Shown here one piece after another: positions 1 to 8,113 of a DNA stretch of 64,000 nucleotides. Under the pieces are notes generated by a model, which was not told the origin of the DNA, ran no database searches, and was given only the letters and a program-made list of their open reading frames with translations. A program made the translations under genes and the position numbers. This DNA is from CAVYUC01 sp963783085. Lineage in GTDB: Bacteria; Bacteroidota; Bacteroidia; Bacteroidales; Prolixibacteraceae. The DNA is taken from the NCBI GenBank assembly GCA_963783085.1, contig CAWAMJ010000021.1, forward strand, positions 62,001-126,000, read 5' to 3'. The first letter of the stretch is position 1. Each line of letters begins with the position of its first letter.

Positions 1-1118
1 CTTATTTACGCGTCGAGCGGATCAAACCGCTTGACGCATCCGGGCAGCATCAACGTTTTTCGGGTTGATTGTACTTTCTTATTCCTTATTTTTTATTTCT
101 TATTTCTTATTTTTTATTAAACCTGGAAGTTTTCACCAAAAACCTGCCTACTGGTCCTTATTTACACGTCGAGCGGATCAAACCGCTTGACGCATCCGGG
201 CAGCATCAACTGTTTTTCGGGTTGATTATACTTTCTTATTCCTTATTTCTTATTTCTTATTCGTTATTTTTTATTAAATCCTGGAAGTTTTTACCAAAAA
301 CCTGCTTACTGGTGCTTGTTTATGCGTCGAGCGGATCAAACCGCTTGACGCATTCGGGCAGCAGCAACGTTTTTCGGGTTGATTATACTTTCTTATTCCT
401 TATTTCTTATTTCTTATTTCTTATTCGTTATTTTTTATTAAATCCTGGAAGTTTTCACCAGAAACCTGCCTACTGGTGCTTATTTACACGTCGAGCGGAT
501 CAAACCGCTTGACGCATCCGGGCAGCATCAACGATTTTTCGGGTTGATTATACTTTCTTATTTTTTATTCCTTATTTCTTATTCGTTATTTTTTATTAAA
601 TCCTGGAAGTTTTCACCAAAAACCTGCCTACTGGTCCTTATTTATGCGTCGAGCGGATCAAACCGCTTGACGCATCCGGGCAGCATCAACGTTTTTCGGG
701 TTGATTATACTTTCTTATTCCTTATTTTTTATTTCTTATTTCTCATTTCTTATTTCTTATTCGTTATTTTTTATTAAACCCTGGAAGTTTTCAGCAAAAA
801 CCTGCCGGCCGGCACTTGTTTATGCGTCGAGCGGATCAAAACCGCTTGACGCATTCGGGCAGCATCAACGTTTTTCGGGTTGATTATACTTTCTTATTCC
901 TTATTTATTATTTCTATTTCTTATTTCTTATTTTATTTTTTATTAAACCCTGGAAGTTTTCATCAAAAACCTGCCGGCCGGTACTTGTTTACGCGTCGAG
1001 CGGATCAAACCGCTTGACGCATTCGGGCAGCAGCAACGTTTTTCCGGTTGATTATACTTTCTTATTCCTTATTTCTTATTTCTTATTTCTTACTCCTTAT
1101 TTCTCATTCATTATCCTA
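1..1118. repeat. Seven-copy tandem repeat, unit about 156-178 bp
   Basis: The conserved core beginning CGTCGAGCGG recurs at 11, 167, 325, 489, 647, 825 and 994, giving spacings of 156, 158, 164, 158, 178 and 169 bp. Each unit has three parts. The first is an imperfect palindrome, GCGTCGAGCGG then ATCAAA then CCGCTTGACGC, which folds into an 11-bp stem with one G-U pair as RNA. The second is a block around CATCAACGTTTTTCGGGTTG. The third is a pyrimidine tract built from the heptamer CTTATTT in varying copy number, followed by a conserved GGAAGTTTTCACCAAAAACC stretch. Unit length changes mainly through the heptamer tract. Open frames across the array are repeat translations rich in Phe, Leu and Tyr and are not supported as genes. 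The array may continue left of the window. Its function is unknown. Confidence 0.9.
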
Positions 1119-1299
1119 ATAGTTTACCGGACCTGGGAAAGTCCGGCTCCCGGGTTTAACAAAACCGGTTTTTTCTTTTGAATCTGGCAAATTTGTCAGT
1201 AAATCTTCCTTGTGCAAGTCAATTCAACCGAAATTAAACCTTGGATAGTTTTTTGATCCATCCTGTTTTTCAATTAATTTTGAACAAGAACAAACGGAT

Positions 1300-3528
1300 A
1301 TGACAGACAAGGAAATTAAAATAAAATATGCCGAAATATGTGAAAACCTGGCGGGGCGAAGGTTGAAGCCGGCTTTCGATTTAATTGAAAAATTAATTGC
1401 CGGGAATGGCCTAGGTATTTTTACTGACGAACACCATAACCTGGAACAGACTTATCATTATATGCTGCAGTATACGGTGGAAGGAATTCAGGACCCGGAG
1501 CGGCAGAAGGTATACCGGAAGTTGATTGTGCAGGTTTTCGAGCTGGCCGATAAAGTTTATGAAGCATTGCGCCTTAAGTATTCATCTTCTGTAGTTTACG
1601 AAAGAAAACGCGTAACTAAAACACCGGTTGTAAACGATTTTGAAACTTTTTTTTCAGAACTGGAGGATTTTTACCTGACCAACGAATTAAGATCGCTGGT
1701 AGATAATAAAAATGCAGAAAGTCCGGAAGAACAGCAGGCTGCGCGTCAGCACCAGCAAAAAATATTTTCGCTTTTCTATCACATATGGTTTCAGGATGAA
1801 TTGAATTCGCAGGAAATTAAATTCCTGAAAAAATACTTTGCCAGTCCATTGATCCTGGATTCATACAAATCGTTTATTGTAACAGCGCTGATGCTGAGTT
1901 TGCAACGTTTTTTTGATGTAAAAAAATTCAATGTCCTGTTTGAATTGTACAATGTTGAGCAACCAGCTATTAATCAACTGGCGCTGGTGGGATTGCTGAT
2001 TAATTTTTACCGTTACGATGCGCGGATGCCATTCTATGCCGAGATTACCGGACGGTTAAAAATGCTGAATGAAAATCCTGAATTCAAGCGAAACCTCGAG
2101 CGAATTATTGTTCAGCTTATACGCAGCAAGGAAACGGAAAAAATCCAACAGAAAATCCGCGACGAAATCATTCCGGAAATGATCAAAATCAGTCCGAACC
2201 TGAAAAACAAAATCAACCTCGACAGCTTGATGGACCAGGGTTTAGGCGATGATAAAAATCCCGAATGGGAAGAAATTTTTAAAGATTCTCCGGGCTTGAT
2301 GGATAAAATGGAAGAATTCTCGGAGTTGCAGATGGAAGGCGCTGATGTATTTATGGGTTCTTTTTCCATGCTGAAAATATTTCCGTTTTTTAACGAACTG
2401 GGAAACTGGTTCATTCCTTATTTTCCTGAAAATCCGGAAATTGCATCCATTGTTGATGTTTCGGATCCAACCAACCGCAATTTTGTGGAAACCATAGGAA
2501 GCGCGCCGATTCTATGTAATTCAGACAAATATTCATTTTGTTTCAGCATACAAAATTTGCCCGCCGAAAACCGTGAATTTATGGCCCAGGGCATGAAAGC
2601 CGAAATGGATCAGTTTAAAGAGATTGAAAAAGATGAAGAGTTGACCCTGCCGGATAAAAAGGGCGAATTTATAACGAATCAGTATATCCAGGATTTGTAC
2701 CGCTTCTATAAACTACATCCGCGGAAACAGGATTTTGAGGATATTTTTAGCTGGCGATTTGATTTTCACAACAAACAGGCGCTGGGCGATATGTTAAAAG
2801 AAGACGAAAAAGTGCTTCGGAATATTGCCGAATATTATTTTGCAAAAAATCATTTTGCAGAAGCTGCGGAAATGTACGGTTACCTGCTTTCGCAGAAAAA
2901 AAATGGCGAGTTGTACCAGAAGCTGGCTTTTTGTCATCAGAAGCTGGGGGATTTTGAACAGGCGCTGGAAGAATACCATAAAGCGGAATTGTATGATTTA
3001 AACCGGATTTGGAACCTGAAAAAAATTGCGCTGTGCTACCGGAACCTGAAACAGCCTGATAAAGCGCTGGAATATTACAGGGAAGTGGAAAAACTGGATC
3101 CGGAAAATCTTAATAACCAGTTAAATATATCAAACAGCCTGCTGGAACTGAACCAGTTTGAAGAAGCGTTAAAAGGATATTTCAAAGTGGAATACCTGGC
3201 GCCGGGAAATAAAAAAGTCTGGCGGCCAATCGGCTGGTGTTCATTTGTAACCGGGAAGTTGGAACAGTCTGAAAAATATTTCCAGAAACTGCTGGATGAT
3301 CAACCGAATCAACACGATTTGATGAACATGGGACACGTTCAGTGGTGTCTCGGAAACCGGAAAGGGGCGCTGGAAAATTACAAACGTTCCATTTCAGAAT
3401 CCGGCTTTTCAGAAAAAGCGTTTATTGAAATCTTTGAGGAAGACCTGCCGCATTTGCTGGAACAGGGGGTTGATAAAAACGACGTGCCGATTATGTTGGA
3501 TCAACTTCGTTATTTTGTTGAAGAATAG
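1300..3528 (+). CDS. TPR-repeat protein of unknown function
   Basis: This 742-residue protein has no evident signal peptide or membrane segment. Residues 1 to about 500 are helical and charged and match no domain I recognise; they include a Lys/Glu-rich stretch around residues 270-330. From about residue 507 to 700 there are tandem tetratricopeptide repeats, seen as repeated Ala-Glu-Met-Tyr-Gly-Tyr-Leu and Gln-Ala-Leu-Glu-Glu-Tyr helix pairs with regular Gly, Ala and Tyr positions. TPR arrays usually mediate protein-protein contacts, so a cytoplasmic scaffold role is inferred. The ATG at 1300 follows the repeat array after about 180 bp. The downstream neighbours are decayed kinase fragments on the other strand, so there is no operon context. 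Being a TPR protein is secure; the biological role is not. Confidence 0.85.
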   Translation: MTDKEIKIKYAEICENLAGRRLKPAFDLIEKLIAGNGLGIFTDEHHNLEQTYHYMLQYTVEGIQDPERQKVYRKLIVQVFELADKVYEALRLKYSSSVVYERKRVTKTPVVNDFETFFSELEDFYLTNELRSLVDNKNAESPEEQQAARQHQQKIFSLFYHIWFQDELNSQEIKFLKKYFASPLILDSYKSFIVTALMLSLQRFFDVKKFNVLFELYNVEQPAINQLALVGLLINFYRYDARMPFYAEITGRLKMLNENPEFKRNLERIIVQLIRSKETEKIQQKIRDEIIPEMIKISPNLKNKINLDSLMDQGLGDDKNPEWEEIFKDSPGLMDKMEEFSELQMEGADVFMGSFSMLKIFPFFNELGNWFIPYFPENPEIASIVDVSDPTNRNFVETIGSAPILCNSDKYSFCFSIQNLPAENREFMAQGMKAEMDQFKEIEKDEELTLPDKKGEFITNQYIQDLYRFYKLHPRKQDFEDIFSWRFDFHNKQALGDMLKEDEKVLRNIAEYYFAKNHFAEAAEMYGYLLSQKKNGELYQKLAFCHQKLGDFEQALEEYHKAELYDLNRIWNLKKIALCYRNLKQPDKALEYYREVEKLDPENLNNQLNISNSLLELNQFEEALKGYFKVEYLAPGNKKVWRPIGWCSFVTGKLEQSEKYFQKLLDDQPNQHDLMNMGHVQWCLGNRKGALENYKRSISESGFSEKAFIEIFEEDLPHLLEQGVDKNDVPIMLDQLRYFVEE

Positions 3529-3600
3529 TTGCTTATACGTTTTTCACCCAAACCTATTGATGCAGTTTTTCAAATTCCTGCTGCGGAGCCAGTGTTTTGC

Positions 3601-3873
3601 TTAATCTCCCGACAGACAAATCGTTCTGAAGGTTTTGTTATTTTGATCCACGGGTAATTGATAAAAAAAGTTTAAACCTTGATTTGGTGTGCTTTTCACT
3701 CCAATTTCTCCTTTGTGCATCGTGATTATCTTTTTAACGATAGCCAGACCTAAACCTGTTCTTTGCTCCCACCAGTTAGAACGGGTACTTGTTGTCTGAA
3801 AATACTGAAACAGGTTTTGTTGTTCGGGCTCAGAGATACCTTTTCCATTATCAATAACTTCTGTCAGTACATG
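3601..3873 (-). pseudogene. Histidine kinase C-terminal (HATPase) remnant, copy 2
   Basis: No start is present, but the minus strand from 3873 to the stop at 3601 translates as a recognisable kinase C-terminus. It contains an N/G1-type box (VIDNGKGISEPEQQNLFQYF), then TGLGLAIVKKI as the G2 box, then KGEIGVKSTPNQGLNFFYQL, the usual last strand of a HATPase_c domain. The dimerisation/His-box domain and sensor are missing. Upstream of 3873 the frame closes. About 60 bp further upstream lies the C-terminus of a second kinase, so this looks like decayed tandem kinase genes. The order of motifs is diagnostic of the family; nothing can be said about the lost signal. Confidence 0.7.
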
Positions 3874-3929
3874 CTAAACAACCTTCCTGCAACAGGTTTT
3901 TACATAACGCGCCCTCCACAACTTTTATT

Positions 3930-4069
3930 TTATTTTGCGAGTCCGGCCGGTAATGTAAAATAAAAGGTTGAGCCATTTTCTTCCCGACCTTCCACCCAAA
4001 TTTCATCTCCAGGCGTTTTGACACACGATTTTGATACGGCAAGGCACAATCTTGAACTTTCAAGGGCAC
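3930..4069 (-). pseudogene. Histidine kinase C-terminal remnant, copy 1
   Basis: Minus-strand reading from about 4069 to a stop at 3930 gives SRLCLAVSKSCVKTPGDEIW followed by VEGREENGSTFYFTLPAGL. This is a degraded G2 box (family form GLGLAISKxIVxxxGGxIWVES) followed by the typical GSTFYFTLP end of a HATPase_c domain. It is only about 45 codons long, with no His box, N box or start codon. It duplicates the same part of the domain seen in the neighbouring remnant at 3601-3873, so two kinase genes, not one, have decayed here. Confidence 0.6.
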
Positions 4070-4102
4070 CTTAAATCTTCCCGATCAGTTTTGTACGATT
4101 TT

Positions 4103-4606
4103 TTATTTCAGGGTATAAATATCCAAACCTTTGGGAATACCTTGCGGAAACCTGGAAAATTTTGCCAGTTCTTCCCAAGTAACGGCTTCAGGATACTCAA
4201 GGATATAAGTTCCTGCCCTTTGAGAATCAATAATTGGTCCCGCTATAAGTAAATTAATTGGCAATGTTAAAATGAGGAAAATGCCATGGGTCAATGTAAG
4301 AAATGGTATAAACGTCGCACCCCTTAATTCTTCAGGATGGTCAGCTGTTAAAGAAAGGTATAAAACAGCACTTTGAATATTTGATTTTTCAATTGTTTGT
4401 ACTTTGCTGTTCAGTGGAAGAATAAAAGCCTGTTTTTCATTTAAGGCAAGAAGTTCTCCGGAACTGGTTGTTTTATCGGGTAATTTGCATTCCAGCCACA
4501 TTCCTTTGGTATAATAATTCATTTCATAGGGTTTGGGCAAATATTCCTTGGTTTTACAGCCAATAAGTAAAAACAATACAGCAGCTATAATCTTTATGTT
4601 TTTCAT
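4103..4606 (-). CDS. Small lipoprotein, function unknown
   Basis: I chose the ATG at 4606 (167 residues) over a longer frame, because it gives a clean type II signal peptide, MKNIKIIAAVLFLLIGCK with lipobox LIGC, and lies 9 bp after the upstream stop. The mature part contains a beta-rich segment (residues about 30-80) and a hydrophobic hairpin-like segment near residues 95-125 (FLTLTHGIFLILTLPINLLI) that could span or insert into a membrane. It is very probably co-transcribed with the larger lipoprotein at 4615-6213. The domain is not recognised. The protein is probably anchored in the outer or inner membrane. Confidence 0.75.
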   Translation of the reverse strand: MKNIKIIAAVLFLLIGCKTKEYLPKPYEMNYYTKGMWLECKLPDKTTSSGELLALNEKQAFILPLNSKVQTIEKSNIQSAVLYLSLTADHPEELRGATFIPFLTLTHGIFLILTLPINLLIAGPIIDSQRAGTYILEYPEAVTWEELAKFSRFPQGIPKGLDIYTLK

Positions 4607-4614
4607 TTTTCGAT

Positions 4615-6213
4615 TTATTGAACTGTTTCTAATTTCGAATTCCAAAACAACTCTTCCATTTGGCTTTCGTGCACTTTATATTCTACTGCAAGCTCCCTCC
4701 AGATTTGTTTATTATTTAAAAGCATTTGTTCAAGTTTGGCGGTATTTTTCCCTTCCAGCCAGCTTTCGCGAATCCATTCCAGATAATAACCCTTCGATGA
4801 AAGAAAAATCTGGTAACCCTGATTCTCAGACGTTGTTTGCGGCAGATTGAAATAGAGGTCGAATTTGTCTCCTGGAAAGGAAACCAGGTAATTTTCATCA
4901 TCGCAGGAAACCATCTGCATAGATTCAAAATCCGGTAAATTATTTTTCTTTAATTCTGAAAGAGAGATAATTTCAGGGATAATCTCATAATTAATTTCAG
5001 CTAAAGCCGCATAATCAATCCGCCACATTCCACGGGTCATTTCCAGCTTTATTTTGATTTCGGATTCCTGATTTGAAAAATTTGTAAGTGGCACAAACTG
5101 AAGATTTTTGGCAATTGGCCCCGTTTCATATATTTCATCGGTAAAAATCCATTTCTGTTTTTTTTCGTCATAATAATAAACATTGATTCCCCCCATTTTT
5201 TTAAAAGGATTCCCAAGTTTTTTCCTTATTAACGAATTTGTTTCAATTTTAGAAAAGTAGTCGCCAACTTCATCACCCATATACGACAGGCCATTATAAA
5301 GCAGAAAAGTTGTTAAAAGTGTTTGCCGGAAATTTACTATCAATCCCAAAGCATCAGTCGGTTTATTTTTAAAACCAAGGATGATCTCTTCCTTTTCCCA
5401 CAAGTTGGTTGAATCGGAAAGCGAAAAATATTCTGACTCGTCGATATCATTTACCTGGGATGAAATATTTATATCATTAACGAATGCCTGGTTGCAACCG
5501 GTAACATTTTCAACCTGGTAAAATCTATCGTGTATGCTGTGATATACTTGTTTATCTTTTGGAGTAGCTACAGCATAAATTTGAATTTCGTTTATTGCGT
5601 GCGTTTCCAATGCTTCATTTTTCATGGTCAAATGCAAATATTGGCTATTGGTCCAAAAATTGAGCGCATCTATATCCTTACTTTCCAACGAGGGAGAAAT
5701 AGAATTTGAAAAACCTTCGGCATTTGCGGACAGAACATTTTCATTATCGTTCAAATAAAAAGTAGGACATGAACCAAAACAGGCTTTTGGAGTGGTTATA
5801 CATATTACTCCGAGTATTGCATCTACCGCGGTGAGTATGGTTAATGCAGCCATTCTCTGATTTTTTCTATCTTTTATTTGATCCAGTTGATTGGTTTCAA
5901 TTATCGCAATTTCATTCAACGGCACTTTAATTTCTCCCTCTTTATCAACCTCTCGCCGAATGTTGAATAATTTACCACTTCCGAATAGCGTATCCTCGGA
6001 TTGATTAAGTTTCCAGTCGTCGAACACACTTACAAAACCATTTTTGTAATGCACTTTTAAATAGGTAGTGGCAGCATTATCGGAATGAACAAATGCATTG
6101 TAGCTTTCATATACGTTACGATAGGAGGAATTCAATTTAATTTTACAGGAAAATGCAAAAATGACTATTACGCCGATTATCCAGAATTTATAAAATAAGT
6201 GGTGATTTTTCAT
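4615..6213 (-). CDS. Large lipoprotein, function unknown
   Basis: The ATG at 6213 gives 532 residues. It starts MKNHHLFYKFW, then a hydrophobic core ending in lipobox FAFSC, so an exported lipoprotein is predicted. A longer frame would add nine residues that only shift the signal sequence. Around residues 90-125 there is a segment resembling a short hydrophobic helix with several cysteines (VICITTPKACFGSCPTFYLN), which could form a disulfide. Residues about 205-260 contain a third cysteine region near VTGCNQAF. No catalytic motif is seen. It is followed after 8 bp by the small lipoprotein, which suggests a two-gene operon and possibly a surface complex. The function is not known. Confidence 0.8.
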   Translation of the reverse strand: MKNHHLFYKFWIIGVIVIFAFSCKIKLNSSYRNVYESYNAFVHSDNAATTYLKVHYKNGFVSVFDDWKLNQSEDTLFGSGKLFNIRREVDKEGEIKVPLNEIAIIETNQLDQIKDRKNQRMAALTILTAVDAILGVICITTPKACFGSCPTFYLNDNENVLSANAEGFSNSISPSLESKDIDALNFWTNSQYLHLTMKNEALETHAINEIQIYAVATPKDKQVYHSIHDRFYQVENVTGCNQAFVNDINISSQVNDIDESEYFSLSDSTNLWEKEEIILGFKNKPTDALGLIVNFRQTLLTTFLLYNGLSYMGDEVGDYFSKIETNSLIRKKLGNPFKKMGGINVYYYDEKKQKWIFTDEIYETGPIAKNLQFVPLTNFSNQESEIKIKLEMTRGMWRIDYAALAEINYEIIPEIISLSELKKNNLPDFESMQMVSCDDENYLVSFPGDKFDLYFNLPQTTSENQGYQIFLSSKGYYLEWIRESWLEGKNTAKLEQMLLNNKQIWRELAVEYKVHESQMEELFWNSKLETVQ

Positions 6214-6512
6214 AGGTGTAGTTTTAGTTTTAGTATACAAAAGTTACATTTTTTTAATATGATATACAAGCGCATTTTTAAACGATGGTTTAAGCAAAAG
6301 ATTGACGGATGATGCCTGGTGTTTCACCAAGAATTTGACTATTAAAACAAAAAAACAGGATGTTTCAAAAGGATTTGATATGCAGCTTTTCGTTCGGCAA
6401 TCCGGATGGAACCTAATCCCATGAATCGTATGGAATGAATGGCAATGTAAATTTCAGACGGTAATTTACCGGGATTCGCATTTTTATAGGTTTTGAAAAT
6501 CTGTACAGCATT

Positions 6513-6992
6513 TCAAACCTGCCAGTTGTTTAATTCATCTTTCAATATATCGCGGATTTGGAGAAAATTCTCCTGGAGCCGCACCATGTTTTCAATAAAG
6601 AAGTTAAAAATGTCAGGCCACTGTTCCTGTCTGAACACGTCAACGCCGGGTAAATTGGTGTAAATCCGGCAAACTTCCTGTCCGCTGTCTTCGCGAAGGT
6701 GGTAAAATTCCCAGGTCAGGCCATCCTTAAAACCTTCTTCCATAATGGGTTTGTAGCGCTCAACGACTTCAAAAGCCTTTAATCGTTTGTCTTCATTTTT
6801 CTGGCTAAGCTCGAGAATGACCTTTGCATTTTCACGGTCGGCTTCGAACCGCAGTGCAACACCTTTTATTTTTGTTCGGTGCAAAATAAAGTTCTTGTTC
6901 TTATGCCGGAGCAGCGGATGAACTTCGCAGCGTCGCCCGAACTGTTCCCAAAATTCCAGCCGTATTTTTTTTGCTTCTTCCTTCGAATACAT
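6513..6992 (-). CDS. DUF4268 domain protein
   Basis: This cytoplasmic protein has 159 residues. The start MYSKEEAKKIRLEFWEQFG and the later WEFYHLREDSGQEVCRIYT are characteristic of the DUF4268 family, which occurs alone or at the C-terminus of nuclease-like proteins. The whole length is the DUF4268 domain; no separate nuclease domain is attached. It lies divergently from the M23-like gene at 7082, leaving about 90 bp for both promoters. Its role is not established; a DNA-related role is family-based inference only. Confidence 0.8.
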   Translation of the reverse strand: MYSKEEAKKIRLEFWEQFGRRCEVHPLLRHKNKNFILHRTKIKGVALRFEADRENAKVILELSQKNEDKRLKAFEVVERYKPIMEEGFKDGLTWEFYHLREDSGQEVCRIYTNLPGVDVFRQEQWPDIFNFFIENMVRLQENFLQIRDILKDELNNWQV

Positions 6993-7081
6993 ATTTGCCT
7001 TCCTGCGATTCGGTTTTAATCGACAATATTAATGCTTACATTTGGATTAAATCTAAAGTTGAACTCGAATTTCATAAAGTG

Positions 7082-7957
7082 ATGATTCAAAAACCGTTAA
7101 TTTTGTCTGTGCTTATTTTACTTTTTACGGAAATCAATGCCCAGTTGGTGGAAGTCAGGGCTGATTATACTTCGGTTGGCGACGTGCAGTTTTCAGCCTA
7201 CAACAACACCAAAGCGCCACTTTTTCTGAATGTTGATTTTGCCGATTTGGAGAATACCACCTTTGACGAGACGCTGCCTTACATCAAGATGCTGGAACCT
7301 GGATTTAACACGCTTTTTATGCTCCAGCGCCGTTTAGATGCCGATGTGCCGCGTTTTAACTACCAGATAAAAATTTACCGTTCGAATCCGATGTCGATTA
7401 TCGATCTGGATTTTCCATATTTGATTCCACTCGAACCGGGGAAAGAAGCTGATGTTTTCGATGTAAAAAGTATCAGCGGTTTTTGGGGAATGGAAGAGCC
7501 GGAATCATGGAATGCCACTGGTTTTAAGGTTCAACCCGGACAAAACGTTTTTGCCGGCCGTAATGGAATTGTTGTTGAAATTGCTGGCAAAATACGGGGC
7601 GGTGAACCATCGGAATGGTATCATACCTGGAACAATACCGTTACCGTTTTACAGCCGGACGGTACGCTGATTTGTTACCATAATGTGCTGGACAGCAACA
7701 ATAAACTAAAAGTTGGCGATAAAATTTACGCAGGACAGGAAATTGGCAAAGTTATACCCGGCGCAACCGAGCTTATTCTTTTGATTTATCAGCAAAGTTT
7801 GAATTCCGATGATTTCCGGTTTATCATTCCTCAGTTTGTAACGGGTGAAAATAAACGGGAATTGCTGCTGCCTTCCCAAAAATACACGGTAATACATCCC
7901 GACGAAATCAGGGGAAAAGAGATGACGAACAAAGAAAAGCGGAAAATTCTGAAATAA
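7082..7957 (+). CDS. M23-like protein, probably catalytically inactive
   Basis: The ATG at 7082 gives 291 residues with a signal peptide, MIQKPLILSVLILLFTEINA, cut before QLVEV. A longer frame starting at 6971 would overlap the divergent gene and bury the signal, so it is rejected. The C-terminal half has the layout of an M23/LytM peptidase: GQNVFAGRNGIVVEI, then NTVTVLQPDGTLICYHNV, then KVGDKIYAGQEIGKV. The terminal HLHFE-type zinc motif is replaced by ELILLIYQ. The Asp of the first HxxxD motif is also not evident. M23 enzymes cut peptidoglycan cross-links; a degenerate member is more likely a binding or regulatory protein in the periplasm. Confidence 0.75.
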   Translation: MIQKPLILSVLILLFTEINAQLVEVRADYTSVGDVQFSAYNNTKAPLFLNVDFADLENTTFDETLPYIKMLEPGFNTLFMLQRRLDADVPRFNYQIKIYRSNPMSIIDLDFPYLIPLEPGKEADVFDVKSISGFWGMEEPESWNATGFKVQPGQNVFAGRNGIVVEIAGKIRGGEPSEWYHTWNNTVTVLQPDGTLICYHNVLDSNNKLKVGDKIYAGQEIGKVIPGATELILLIYQQSLNSDDFRFIIPQFVTGENKRELLLPSQKYTVIHPDEIRGKEMTNKEKRKILK

Positions 7958-7977
7958 AATTAATGAGAGACAGACTA

Positions 7978-8037
7978 AAACAAGTTCAGCAGGACGTAAG
8001 CTGATAGTTTGTTAATCACGTCACACTGAACTTGTTT
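7978..8037. repeat. Inverted repeat between convergent genes (REP-like, possible terminator)
   Basis: A 12-bp perfect inverted repeat, AAACAAGTTCAG (7978-7989) and CTGAACTTGTTT (8026-8037), encloses a second short pair, GACGT and ACGTC. It lies between the convergent genes ending at 7957 and 8114. The right arm resembles a palindromic motif common between Bacteroidota genes. It could act as a bidirectional terminator, although no long T-run follows. Confidence 0.55.
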
Positions 8038-8113
8038 CGGCTTCAAAAATCTGTAGTTAAACAGCTGTTTTTCCGGAAAGTTATCCGTTTCCGGCTCCAG
8101 CCGGACGAAAGGC

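Noticed and set aside
1..1118. Possible CRISPR array
   Set aside because: The units are nearly identical over their whole length and 156-178 bp long; there are no short repeats with unique spacers and no cas genes.
69..1181. Open reading frames of 60-147 codons across the tandem array
   Set aside because: They translate the same repeat in different phases (Phe/Leu/Tyr tracts), start at arbitrary ATGs and have no ribosome-binding context or known relatives.
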